64,000 nt of DNA, taken from contig DASWQH010000009.1 in the NCBI GenBank assembly GCA_036403815.1, forward strand, positions 1-64,000. The letters run 5' to 3'. A model generated the notes under the pieces. The model had not been told where the DNA came from. It saw nothing but the letters and a program-made list of their open reading frames with translations, and did not search any database. Position numbers and translations under genes: made by a program. Below are positions 53,506-61,639 of this stretch, one piece after another; the stretch's first letter is position 1, and each line of letters opens with the position of its first letter. The stretch comes from JACVRN01 sp036403815 (GTDB lineage Bacteria; Acidobacteriota; Blastocatellia; Pyrinomonadales; Pyrinomonadaceae).

Positions 53506-55059
53506 ATGAACGATCCAACTACACACAAAACCGCACCTCACACGAGCAGCGCCAAAGGGGAATGCTGTACGGAGTTGAAATGCGAGTCAGGACTCAGGAA
53601 CAACTACTTCGATGGGAAGCGGCTGACAACCGATTCGTTTCGCGTGGAACAGACCTACTCGCTTGAACGGCGGCACTTGCTCAATCGCGCGATTCACGGC
53701 TGGGGCGTGGTCTACGGTTACGAGATGACTTCAGCCGAATCTCAAGCCCAGAAAGATGGGTCGGGACAGTTGAAGATTGGCGTAGGGCTGGCCCTAGACG
53801 CGTGCGGCCGCGAGCTGCTGGAAACCGGCACGACGATCCAATTCAAAGATGTGCTCTTTCTCGATAGGGAGGGTAAGCGGTGGGATCCCGATGATGCATT
53901 CAAGCACTTGGGTGCTCCCCCGGGCTTTTCCTGGGACAATCCTCCGCAAGCTTTAGTCGAGGGTCTCAAAGAATGGTGCTGGTTGCTCAGCGTGCATTAT
54001 GCGGAGCGCGGCACCGACCACATCAGAATCGAGGATCGCTGCCAATGCGGGCGCGATGAATGGGATCACGTATGCGAGACCGTACACTACTCACTCCGAC
54101 CAATTGACTGCGACAAATGCTGCGGCCACTTTGATTGCGAACTTGAGTGCGAGTGTGGGACGGGACCCTGCTGCGATGACCCAAGAGAGCATACGTATGA
54201 AAAGGGCCGCGTTCCTGTGACTCGTGAAACGCGCCAACGTGGCGGATGTCAATGTCTGTGCAAGCACCTCACGCGCCTCAAAGTTGGCGGCGAGTGTGGC
54301 CCTCTGTGCGAGATCGAGGAGCCGTGCGGAAACGTTCGAGTTGACGTCAAGAATAGCGTTCCTCTAGCCTGCGTCAAACTGGTAACCGACAAATGTGGTT
54401 TGGCGTTCGGCACGATAGTGGAGGCGTGTGGTCCGCGACGCCTGGTCAAGCGCAACGATCTCCTGTTCGACCTCATCCGCGGTTGTGATCTTACGCGAAT
54501 CAAGGACATCGGCTGGGCGGACTGGCATCGTAAAAGCGATCCAATCTCGTTCGAAGAGTTCGCTAATGCTTTTGCCCAGGGAGGCGACCAGGAACCTGAA
54601 TATGTCACCCGAGACTTTTGGATTGAGTTCTCCCGTCCGGTACGCCGGGACACGGTGCGGCGGGATTGTTTTGTCATGACCATCATCACCTCTGAGCCTG
54701 ACGATGTCTGGTGGGTGACGCTGCGCGTGCCGATTGTGCGCGTCAAAGCGGAAGACACAGATCTTGTTGATCGCGCAACGATCGTCGTCGATGGTCCCTG
54801 GCTTCGGGATACCTTGAGAGGTGCTGCCAGCATTTTTCAAGGCAAGGTGACAAGAGTCGAGCTGGAAGTGCGCGGAGATTTTATCGTTGACTGCAATGGT
54901 CAGACGGTGGACGCAAATCCGCATGGCCGGATTCCGGTGCCGACCGGAAACGGGACGCCGGGCAGCACGTTTCTTTCAACGTTTCTTGTGGGGCCAGCAC
55001 CGACGCCATCCCGTCCCGTCGAATATTACAGTGAAGATCGCATCAAAGGAGTCTCGTGA
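53506..55059 (+). CDS. cysteine-rich eCIS-locus protein of unknown function
   Basis: 517 residues. Begins with ECCTELKCESGLRNNYFDGK, RVEQTYSLERRHLLNRAIHG, WGVVYGYEM and LKIGVGLALDACGRELLE, a layout found in baseplate-adjacent hypothetical proteins of other eCIS loci. Residues ~180-260 carry a dense cysteine cluster (CDKCCGHFDCELECECGTGP; GGCQCLCKHL), then more Cys and a C-terminal beta domain (VRRDCFVMTIITSEPDDVW). CxxC spacing suggests bound metal. AGGAG precedes ATG 53506. Could be a fibre or baseplate decoration; no enzyme motif seen. Confidence 0.7.
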   Translation: MNDPTTHKTAPHTSSAKGECCTELKCESGLRNNYFDGKRLTTDSFRVEQTYSLERRHLLNRAIHGWGVVYGYEMTSAESQAQKDGSGQLKIGVGLALDACGRELLETGTTIQFKDVLFLDREGKRWDPDDAFKHLGAPPGFSWDNPPQALVEGLKEWCWLLSVHYAERGTDHIRIEDRCQCGRDEWDHVCETVHYSLRPIDCDKCCGHFDCELECECGTGPCCDDPREHTYEKGRVPVTRETRQRGGCQCLCKHLTRLKVGGECGPLCEIEEPCGNVRVDVKNSVPLACVKLVTDKCGLAFGTIVEACGPRRLVKRNDLLFDLIRGCDLTRIKDIGWADWHRKSDPISFEEFANAFAQGGDQEPEYVTRDFWIEFSRPVRRDTVRRDCFVMTIITSEPDDVWWVTLRVPIVRVKAEDTDLVDRATIVVDGPWLRDTLRGAASIFQGKVTRVELEVRGDFIVDCNGQTVDANPHGRIPVPTGNGTPGSTFLSTFLVGPAPTPSRPVEYYSEDRIKGVS

Positions 55060-56024
55060 TGAACAACACCAACGAACCAGTCGGCAGCACGCCAGGCATG
55101 TCAACACTTGAGAGAGCCAGGTTTGGCCCCGGCATGCTCTTGCAACACGAAGACCTGGAGCAATTGAACACCTACACGCGCGAGCTGAGCCGTCTCTTGT
55201 TCCAGTCGTTCTTTGGGTGCGGTGTCATTTGCGGTTTGGTCGTCGAAGCAGTCCCAGAGTGCGACAAGCTAAAGGTCAGCGTCCGTCCAGGCGTGGCGCT
55301 CTCGTGTTCCGGCGATCCCGTGTATGTGCCTGGCCCTAAACCCACAGATGTCTTTACGAAACCGAGCTTCAACCTAACCCCTGCTAGGGAACTCTGGGTC
55401 GTGCTTTGTGCCACTACGAAGTGCTGTGCGCCGCGCACGACCACCTGCTGTTCCGATGACGATGAGGCAACCTCAGACTGCACGCGAGAAAAAGATGGCT
55501 TCGAGATTCGTCTGTTGACGGAGCGTCCCAACTGCGCGTGTGCGTGTCCCATAGGTGATGCAAACACGCTGGCGGCGACGACTCATCAGAACAACGATAA
55601 CGAGTCTGAGTGTAAGTGCGTCACAGACTTTACCTGCCACGAAGCTCATTACGCTGGAATCTGTGGTTGCACTTGCGGTGAATGCTCCGGTTGCGATTGC
55701 AAGTGCATTTTGCTTGCGCGCCTGGAGCCTGACGCGGCAGGGAAAGCCTGGAAGGCAGATCACAGCGTTCGCCGCTTTATCCGGCCCGTGTTAATGCGCG
55801 ATCCAAAAGTCGAGATTGAGGTGAAGGAGCGCGCCGAGCAGCAGCAGCAACCACAACCGAAGTCTCAACAGATTCCGCAACCACAAGGGCAGGCGCTCGT
55901 CCATCGGCTTGATGAAGTACGGCAAGAGCGCCTGCGGTTACAGGCGGAAGAGCGGCGGCTACAGCGGGAGCAAAAGCAGCAGGAGGCAGCAGTGGCCGCT
56001 ACCGGGAAGGGTACGCCCACGTAA
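55059..56024 (+). CDS. cysteine-rich eCIS-locus protein with Gln/coiled-coil tail
   Basis: 321 residues. N-terminal part (RARFGPGMLLQHEDLEQLNT, LLFQSFFGCGVICGLVVEA, VRPGVALSCSGDPVYVPG) repeats the layout of the preceding protein's start, so the two are probably related. The centre has extreme cysteine density (CCAPRTTTCCSDDDEATSDC; CACACPIGD; CGCTCGECSGCDCKC). The last ~70 residues are Gln-rich and then helical (RLDEVRQERLRLQAEERRLQ), likely a coiled coil for binding a partner. The ATG at 55059 shares a base with the previous stop (TGATG). Confidence 0.68.
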   Translation: MNNTNEPVGSTPGMSTLERARFGPGMLLQHEDLEQLNTYTRELSRLLFQSFFGCGVICGLVVEAVPECDKLKVSVRPGVALSCSGDPVYVPGPKPTDVFTKPSFNLTPARELWVVLCATTKCCAPRTTTCCSDDDEATSDCTREKDGFEIRLLTERPNCACACPIGDANTLAATTHQNNDNESECKCVTDFTCHEAHYAGICGCTCGECSGCDCKCILLARLEPDAAGKAWKADHSVRRFIRPVLMRDPKVEIEVKERAEQQQQPQPKSQQIPQPQGQALVHRLDEVRQERLRLQAEERRLQREQKQQEAAVAATGKGTPT

Positions 56025-56061
56025 GGCGCAGACTTCTTAACGCGCAGCCAAAGACCTGAAC

Positions 56062-59000
56062 ATGGCCCTGGACCGCACAACTCTGCGCGCGACCGCCGCG
56101 AACCAACGACGGCCCGCTGTCTCCACTAGAGTTCAGCGCAGTGCTGCCGAGAGCCTACGCTCGCCAGCCCAAGTGTTGCAGCAACGCTTGGGAAACCACG
56201 GAACTCAAGCGCTCGTAGCTCGCATGTCACCAACAGTGCAAGCTGCAACGGGCACTGCGCTACCAAAGTCTTCGGTCGCTGCGGAACACGTATCGCCATT
56301 AATTCCTGCCCAAGAACCAAAATCGGGTGCCATTCCCGAGAAAGAAGCTCCCGCACCATCCGCTTCGAAAGTATCCGCGCCAAGCTCAAAGGCCCCGCCA
56401 CAAAGCCCGTCGAGTGCCCCAGGGAGTGCTCCCTCAACGAGTAAGCCAGCCGCCGGACGAGCAGTCGAGGAGCCAGGAAAGGCCACCACCGCTCCAGTAG
56501 GCGCGAAAGCTCCAACCGGCGGACCAGGCGGGAAAGCAGGCGGTCCCAAAGCCGCTGCCCCAAACGCGCGAAAGGCGATCGCGCCTGCGATAACGGCGGT
56601 TCACCATAGAGCAGCAGGTGCGCGGAAACATGGCGCGCCTGGGGTCTCCGTTGCCTCGGCGCAAGCTGCCGCGATTAATCCGCAGGCAGAACAGAAACGC
56701 GCAGCGGCCACGCAGACGATTGCTAATCTCGATGCCGCCAAAACGGAAGAGATCAAGCGCAACGAGTTCAAGACCAAACTCAAGCAGGCCATCGAAGCGG
56801 CGACACCAAAGCCCACGTCCGAGTCGGAAGCAGACAAGGTGATGAAGGAGGGCGCGGCGCAGGCGAGTGGAACTCTTCGCGGGCAGTTGGCAACGGAGCG
56901 CGATGCGGCGGCTGGCCCGATGAAGTCCGCTGCTGGCACCGAAGTGCCGACCTCGTCACAGCCTGCACCGCCGGTCGCCCCTCTCCAGTCGGAGCCTATC
57001 GGCCCGCCGCCGGTGCCGGTATCTGCGGCACCAGTAGTTCCGGCACCCTTGCCTCCTGAACAGCTCGATTATTCCGCCGATAGAGGCCCCACCGATCAGA
57101 TGATGGCTGAAAACAGCGTCAGTAAGGAACAACTGCAAGAGGGTAACGACCCGGCATTTGGGCCGACTATCGCGGCCCGTTCCTCGGCAGAGAAGCACGA
57201 GGCCACCGCCGAGGTTGAGTACCGCCAAGGGGAAAGCAAAGTCCAGGACCAGGCACAAACCGCAGCGACCCAGGCACTCACAATGGATCTAGCGGGTATG
57301 CATGGCATCCGCCAACAACAACTCGGGAAAGTCGATTTCCAAAAACTGGGAACCAAGGAGAAAGATACACAAGAGCGGCAACGCGTCACCGATACGATCA
57401 ATGGGATTAAGGACAAAACCCGCTCCGATGTCGCAACCATCCTCGTGTCGATGGAAACCGAGGCTGGCAATATTTTCGAGGCCGGACTAAAGCGTGCCGA
57501 GAAGGCTTACGAAGACACCTTCGAAGAAGCCAAGGGCGGTGTAGGAACCTGGCTCACAACCTGGGGCAGCGACTGGGAGAAGCTAATTGAGAGATCCCTC
57601 GGCAAGGCACGCACCGAATATTTGCACCAGGTGGACTTGGCTATCGATGAAGTCTCGACCTTTGTCGATGGGAAGCTGAAAGCCGCCAAGCAACGGGTCG
57701 CAGATGGCCGGAAAGAAGTCGAGAATTTCGTGAAGGGTCTCGACGCCAGCGTCAAACAATTTGGCGAGGATGCATTGCAAGCGGTGTCGGACGATTTTGA
57801 TAAAATGGGCAGCTTTATCGACGAGCGCCGCGACGGACTCATCAATAAGCTCACGGAGCAGTACAAGTCCTCCTACGAACGCATGTCTGCCATGGAAAAC
57901 AAGCTGCGCGAGGAGAACAAGTCGCTGTGGCAGCGCGTGTACGACGCGACCGTCGGCCTCATCAAGAAGATCATCGAGTTCAAGAACATGCTGCTCAGCA
58001 CGCTGGGGAAAGCCGCGGCGGTCATTGGCGACATCATCGCCCACCCGATCCGCTTCCTAAGCAATCTGGTGACGGGCGTGATGCAGGGCCTGAACAACTT
58101 CAAGTCCAGGCTCGATACTCATCTGATAAAGGGGCTGATGGACTGGCTCTTTGGCGCCATGGCCGGGGCCGGGCTTCAGCTACCGGACAAGTTCGATCTA
58201 CAGGGCATTATCAGTATCGTCTTACAGATTCTTGGGCTGACATACGCCAATTTCCGCGCCCGCGCCGTGGCAATTGTGGGAGAACCAGTCGTCGCCGCAA
58301 TCGAGAAAACAGCAGAAGTCTTCAAGATCATCGCGACGGAAGGAATATCTGGTTTATGGCGCTTCATCAAGGATCAACTGACCAACCTCAAGTCCATGGT
58401 GCTCGACGCCATTTTCGCCTACATCAAAGAAAAGGTGATCATGGCAGGCATCACCTGGATCATCGGTCTGCTCAACCCGGTATCCGCCTTCTTCAAAGCC
58501 TGCAAGGCGATCTACGACATCGTGATGTTCTTCATCACGCGCGGTCGGCAGATCATGGAACTGGTCAACGCGATAATCGACTCCATGTCAGCGATTGCGA
58601 AGGGCGCCGTCGGCGTGGCCGCCGGGTTTGTCGAAAATGCCCTTGCCAAGACGATCCCGGTCGCGATCGGTTTCCTCGCAAGCTTGCTCGGGTTGGGTGA
58701 TCCGTCAAAGCCTGTTCGAGAGTTCATTGAGAAGGCGCGCGCGCCGGTCAACAAGGCAATCGACTGGGCGATTAATTTGGCGGTGAAAGGAGTGAAGGCG
58801 GCGGGGAAATTCCTTGCCCAAGCCGGAGTGCCTAAGGATCCGAAGGAGCGACTGCGGCTTGGCACGGAAGCGGCTATCGCTGCTGCCAATGGACTAGGCC
58901 GAGGAATTACGAAGCCGCTGCTACAGCCGATCTTTTCCGGAATTCAGCTTCGTTACGGGTTGAAGAAGCTCGAAGCTTTCGAACGCGGCGGTGTCTGGTG

Positions 59001-59556
59001 GGTTCGGGCAGCGGCCAGCCCCGAGGTTGAGCGCAACATGGGCATTCTTGTAGTCAGCACGCCCACGACCGCCCCTCCGCCAAGCACACTGGAACCGATG
59101 CCCCTGGTTCCGATCAGCTTCGATTGCAATACACTGAAGTACGTCCAGAGCGTCTACAACCAACAGCTCGCAGGGCAAGAAGCCGGGCTGAACGCGCTAT
59201 CAGTCCCCGACTGGGAGCGCAATCGGATGGAATACGATAAGAACGGCCGCGGTTCGGCCGTGCCGCAAGAGGAAATCCGAGAGGCATATCGCAAGGATCT
59301 TCGTGCTCGGGGAAAAACCGAGGCACAGGTCGAGGCCGAGATGGAGCGACTTGCCGCCCTTCACGAACCCGATCTGGTAGCAGGGGGCTTCAACGTAATT
59401 GGCAAACTCGGCTCGCGCTATATTAACTCGTCGATTGGGTCGCAATGGCGGACTAAGGTATTGTTGATCAAGTCTGCTGTTGACAAGCTCTCGAACGAAG
59501 ACAAACTGAAGCGGCGCATTAACGTGAAGCTTACCTCGGTAGCCTTTACTCCTTGA
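56062..59556 (+). CDS. eCIS-associated polymorphic toxin with C-terminal Ntox15 (Tde-type) DNase domain
   Basis: 1164 residues. N-terminal ~60 with SPAQVLQQRLGNHGTQALV, a motif style typical of eCIS cargo. Then Pro/Ala/Ser-rich low complexity (~75-190 and ~300-345), long helical/coiled coil (~350-680), and several hydrophobic helices (~690-930: VIGDIIAHPIRFLSNLV; IMAGITWIIGLLNPVSAFF; PVAIGFLASLLGLG). A Pro-rich linker (~1010) leads to the toxin: MEYDKNGRGSAVPQEEIREA, LAALHEPDLVAGGFNVIGKL, GSRYINSSIGSQWRTKVLL. H1101-x-x-D1104 is the HxxD motif of Ntox15, the DNase family of Agrobacterium Tde effectors. It is also the only candidate for a tape measure. An immunity-type gene follows. Confidence 0.82.
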   Translation: MALDRTTLRATAANQRRPAVSTRVQRSAAESLRSPAQVLQQRLGNHGTQALVARMSPTVQAATGTALPKSSVAAEHVSPLIPAQEPKSGAIPEKEAPAPSASKVSAPSSKAPPQSPSSAPGSAPSTSKPAAGRAVEEPGKATTAPVGAKAPTGGPGGKAGGPKAAAPNARKAIAPAITAVHHRAAGARKHGAPGVSVASAQAAAINPQAEQKRAAATQTIANLDAAKTEEIKRNEFKTKLKQAIEAATPKPTSESEADKVMKEGAAQASGTLRGQLATERDAAAGPMKSAAGTEVPTSSQPAPPVAPLQSEPIGPPPVPVSAAPVVPAPLPPEQLDYSADRGPTDQMMAENSVSKEQLQEGNDPAFGPTIAARSSAEKHEATAEVEYRQGESKVQDQAQTAATQALTMDLAGMHGIRQQQLGKVDFQKLGTKEKDTQERQRVTDTINGIKDKTRSDVATILVSMETEAGNIFEAGLKRAEKAYEDTFEEAKGGVGTWLTTWGSDWEKLIERSLGKARTEYLHQVDLAIDEVSTFVDGKLKAAKQRVADGRKEVENFVKGLDASVKQFGEDALQAVSDDFDKMGSFIDERRDGLINKLTEQYKSSYERMSAMENKLREENKSLWQRVYDATVGLIKKIIEFKNMLLSTLGKAAAVIGDIIAHPIRFLSNLVTGVMQGLNNFKSRLDTHLIKGLMDWLFGAMAGAGLQLPDKFDLQGIISIVLQILGLTYANFRARAVAIVGEPVVAAIEKTAEVFKIIATEGISGLWRFIKDQLTNLKSMVLDAIFAYIKEKVIMAGITWIIGLLNPVSAFFKACKAIYDIVMFFITRGRQIMELVNAIIDSMSAIAKGAVGVAAGFVENALAKTIPVAIGFLASLLGLGDPSKPVREFIEKARAPVNKAIDWAINLAVKGVKAAGKFLAQAGVPKDPKERLRLGTEAAIAAANGLGRGITKPLLQPIFSGIQLRYGLKKLEAFERGGVWWVRAAASPEVERNMGILVVSTPTTAPPPSTLEPMPLVPISFDCNTLKYVQSVYNQQLAGQEAGLNALSVPDWERNRMEYDKNGRGSAVPQEEIREAYRKDLRARGKTEAQVEAEMERLAALHEPDLVAGGFNVIGKLGSRYINSSIGSQWRTKVLLIKSAVDKLSNEDKLKRRINVKLTSVAFTP

Positions 59557-59583
59557 GCATCGGTAGAGAAGGAGCAATTTGCC

Positions 59584-60138
59584 ATGAGTCAATTTCCAGA
59601 TTTCGAACACGAATATGGCCCACCAGAAAACTGCATCACTCCAGGCGAGGACGTTTTCCTCACCTATGAGGGGGCGCTCCCTGAAGAGCTGCTTGCGCAT
59701 TGGCGCGAAGTCGGATGGTGTTCTTATGGCAAAGGCTTGCTCTGGGTTGTCGACCCAATGCAGTTCAGTGATGTGATCGATGATTGGGTAGATTTGGACG
59801 GCGCAAAGCCGCTCGTGTTTCTTCGAACTGCCTTCGCGCATCTGTACTTCTGGCACAACGGCTCCGTATATAGTCTCGATGTCCATCGCGGCAGCCTCAG
59901 TGAAGTAACAAAACGGATCGGCCGTATGTTTACGCTTCTTTGTGATCCTGAGATTAAGGAAAAGATTTTGCGCGCCTCTTTGTTCGAGAAGGCTTTGCCG
60001 CTGCTTGGAGCACCTGCGCGCGACGAGTGTTACGCGTTCGAGCCAGCTCTGGCGCTAGGAGGACCAGGGACGTTAGAAACCATTCGCCGGGTCAAGATTC
60101 GCGAGCACCTAGGAATCCTGTCGCAGCTCGTTGGATAG
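59584..60138 (+). CDS. GAD-like/DUF1851 immunity protein (Tdi type), partner of the Ntox15 toxin
   Basis: 184 residues. GAD-like domain at the N terminus: DFEHEYGPPENCITPGEDVF, ALPEELLAHWREVGWCSYGK, LLWVVDPMQFSDVIDDWVDL; then FAHLYFWHNGSVYSLDVHRG and a DUF1851-type C terminus (KALPLLGAPARDECYAFEPA, LGGPGTLETIRRVKIREHLG). This two-domain architecture is that of Tdi1, the antidote to the type VI DNase Tde1. It starts 28 bases after the toxin stop with AAGGAG nine or ten bases upstream, so the two are co-expressed. Presumably binds the Ntox15 domain in the producer's cytosol until loading or delivery. Confidence 0.85.
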   Translation: MSQFPDFEHEYGPPENCITPGEDVFLTYEGALPEELLAHWREVGWCSYGKGLLWVVDPMQFSDVIDDWVDLDGAKPLVFLRTAFAHLYFWHNGSVYSLDVHRGSLSEVTKRIGRMFTLLCDPEIKEKILRASLFEKALPLLGAPARDECYAFEPALALGGPGTLETIRRVKIREHLGILSQLVG

Positions 60139-60222
60139 TACGGCCCACGATCTGTTTTGCAGGGACGATTTCTAGGAGAGCGTCAAACGCATCTTCACTG
60201 AGCAAATAAATCCCTGCGGCTT

Positions 60223-60891
60223 CTACCCCTGCTTCCTTTTCATTAGGGATGATGTGCGCCCAAGCCACGGGGCATCACGCACCCGACGCATTGCCTGCGC
60301 TCTCCTTTCCAGTTTGAGCTTTTCTAGAATATGGTGGACGTGATGTTTGACCGTCGCCACACTCAGGCAAAGCTCGGATCCAATCTCTTTGTTGGAAAAG
60401 CCGCGGCCAAGTAACTCCAATACTTCGCTCTCTCGCCGAGTTAAAGCAAGGTCTACATCAGTATCGTCTGCTTGAGGTTCCTTGCGAAACAGGGCGCGCA
60501 GTAGGCCGCCTGAAATCTCGGGCGGACACGCGAGACGTCCAGCGACTATCTCTGAAAGCGCATTGCACAATGCGTCAATCGACGCGTCGCGTGCAACGTA
60601 ACCCGCGAAACCGGCGCGCCCACAGCGAATGACCTCTTGCCTCTGTTCGTTGAGACCGAGCGCGACCAGCGGTACGTCAGGCCAGTCGGAGGCAATGGCC
60701 CGCACGTCGAAAAGATCGACGCCCTGAGTCACATCTATTAAGACCACATGTGTCTCGGTGGTCGAGAGCTTGTCGCGAAGGCTCGCGAGATCATTGACCA
60801 CAGCAATAGCTCGCATATCGGGTCGGCTGCTAAAGCAGGCGGCCAACCCATCGCCGAGCAATCGCACAGGGGTCAATACGATGATGTTCAT
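60223..60891 (-). CDS. NarL/FixJ-like regulator with atypical receiver domain
   Basis: 222 residues. HTH_LuxR near the C terminus (LTRRESEVLELLGRGFSNKE, then CLSVATVKHHVHHILEKLKL). The N-terminal receiver keeps the central aspartate (VVLIDVTQG) but the first strand is NIIVLTPVRLLGDGL, without the acidic pair that binds Mg, so phosphorylation is doubtful. ATG 60891 begins at this strand; ATG 60942 is possible. Convergent with the immunity gene (84 bases apart), it may control the injection operon. No kinase gene lies beside it. Confidence 0.82.
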   Translation of the reverse strand: MNIIVLTPVRLLGDGLAACFSSRPDMRAIAVVNDLASLRDKLSTTETHVVLIDVTQGVDLFDVRAIASDWPDVPLVALGLNEQRQEVIRCGRAGFAGYVARDASIDALCNALSEIVAGRLACPPEISGGLLRALFRKEPQADDTDVDLALTRRESEVLELLGRGFSNKEIGSELCLSVATVKHHVHHILEKLKLERRAQAMRRVRDAPWLGRTSSLMKRKQG

Positions 60892-61189
60892 GTCCGGACT
60901 TTCGAGCTTAACCTGCTTTGCTTTGACGCCAAGCTCCATCACCAGCAGCCGGAAACGCCTAAGTGCTCTTCCTCAATTGGGAGAAAAGCACTATGGTCTA
61001 GGCAACAGCCAGAACTGGGGTCGGGGGCTGGATTTGGCGAGTGTGCAATGAGGCAGAGGCTGCCGAGAATTCAGCCATTTTTAAAGAACGCCAGGACGAT
61101 ATTCCCGTCCGGCAGGAAAGTCAACAGGTTTTCGACCCTGTTATTGCCTCAACTGAGGGCTAGAGCTTGCGATCCGTTCGTGCTTATGA

Positions 61190-61211
61190 TTTGGCAGACT
61201 TTTGGCAGACT
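61190..61211 (+). repeat. 11-bp tandem duplication at the island edge
   Basis: TTTGGCAGACT occurs twice in tandem (61190-61200, 61201-61211), exactly where thioesterase homology begins downstream. Such a duplication can be left by end joining or insertion, and it supports a junction here. Confidence 0.6.
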
Positions 61212-61639
61212 GCGGCCCGAGCCATCTTTTTGTTGCCGCCTGTAGAGCGCCGCACCTGCCCGTGCGAGAACACCCGATTCAGCAGTTACCCGACGATGAA
61301 TTTCTAGCGGAGTTGTCTCGTCGTTATAATGCGATGCCGCAGGAGGTTCTGGAAAATCGCGAGCTGGTAGAGCTATTTTTACCTCCGCTCAGGGCCGACC
61401 TAAAGTTGCTGGAAAATTGGAGCTATCAAGAGGACGCGCCGTTGGAGTGTCCTGTCAGCGCTTTCGGTGGCCTTCAAGACCCGTCTGTGGAAAGGGACGA
61501 GCTTGCTGCCTGGGATAGACAAACGCGCTCGACCTTTCGCCTGCTTATGCTGCCCGGCGGACATCTATTCGTCAAAGATGCCAGCCCGCCGCTTTTGCAA
61601 GTCATCTCTAATAGTCTCCGGCCCTATCTGCGTGGTTAA
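61202..61639 (+). pseudogene. 5'-truncated type II thioesterase (GrsT/RifR-like) fragment
   Basis: Reads PSHLFVAACRAPHLPVREHP, IQQLPDDEFLAELSRRYNAM, FLPPLRADLKLLENWSYQED, CPVSAFGGLQDPSVERDEL and FRLLMLPGGHLFVKDA: the C-terminal ~60 percent of a type II thioesterase, with the catalytic Asp loop and His (GGHLF). The missing N-terminal ~100 residues would contain the nucleophile GHSMG, so it cannot be an active hydrolase. TTG 61202 is only the first start-like codon. The next gene, a phosphopantetheinyl transferase, abuts it. The break coincides with an 11-bp tandem duplication and the end of the injection-system region. Confidence 0.8.

Noticed and set aside
32029..60138. Prophage or type VI secretion system as explanation
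   Set aside because: No capsid, portal, terminase or lysis genes, and no TssJ/L/M membrane complex or ClpV; the ATPase and DUF4255 genes mark an eCIS.
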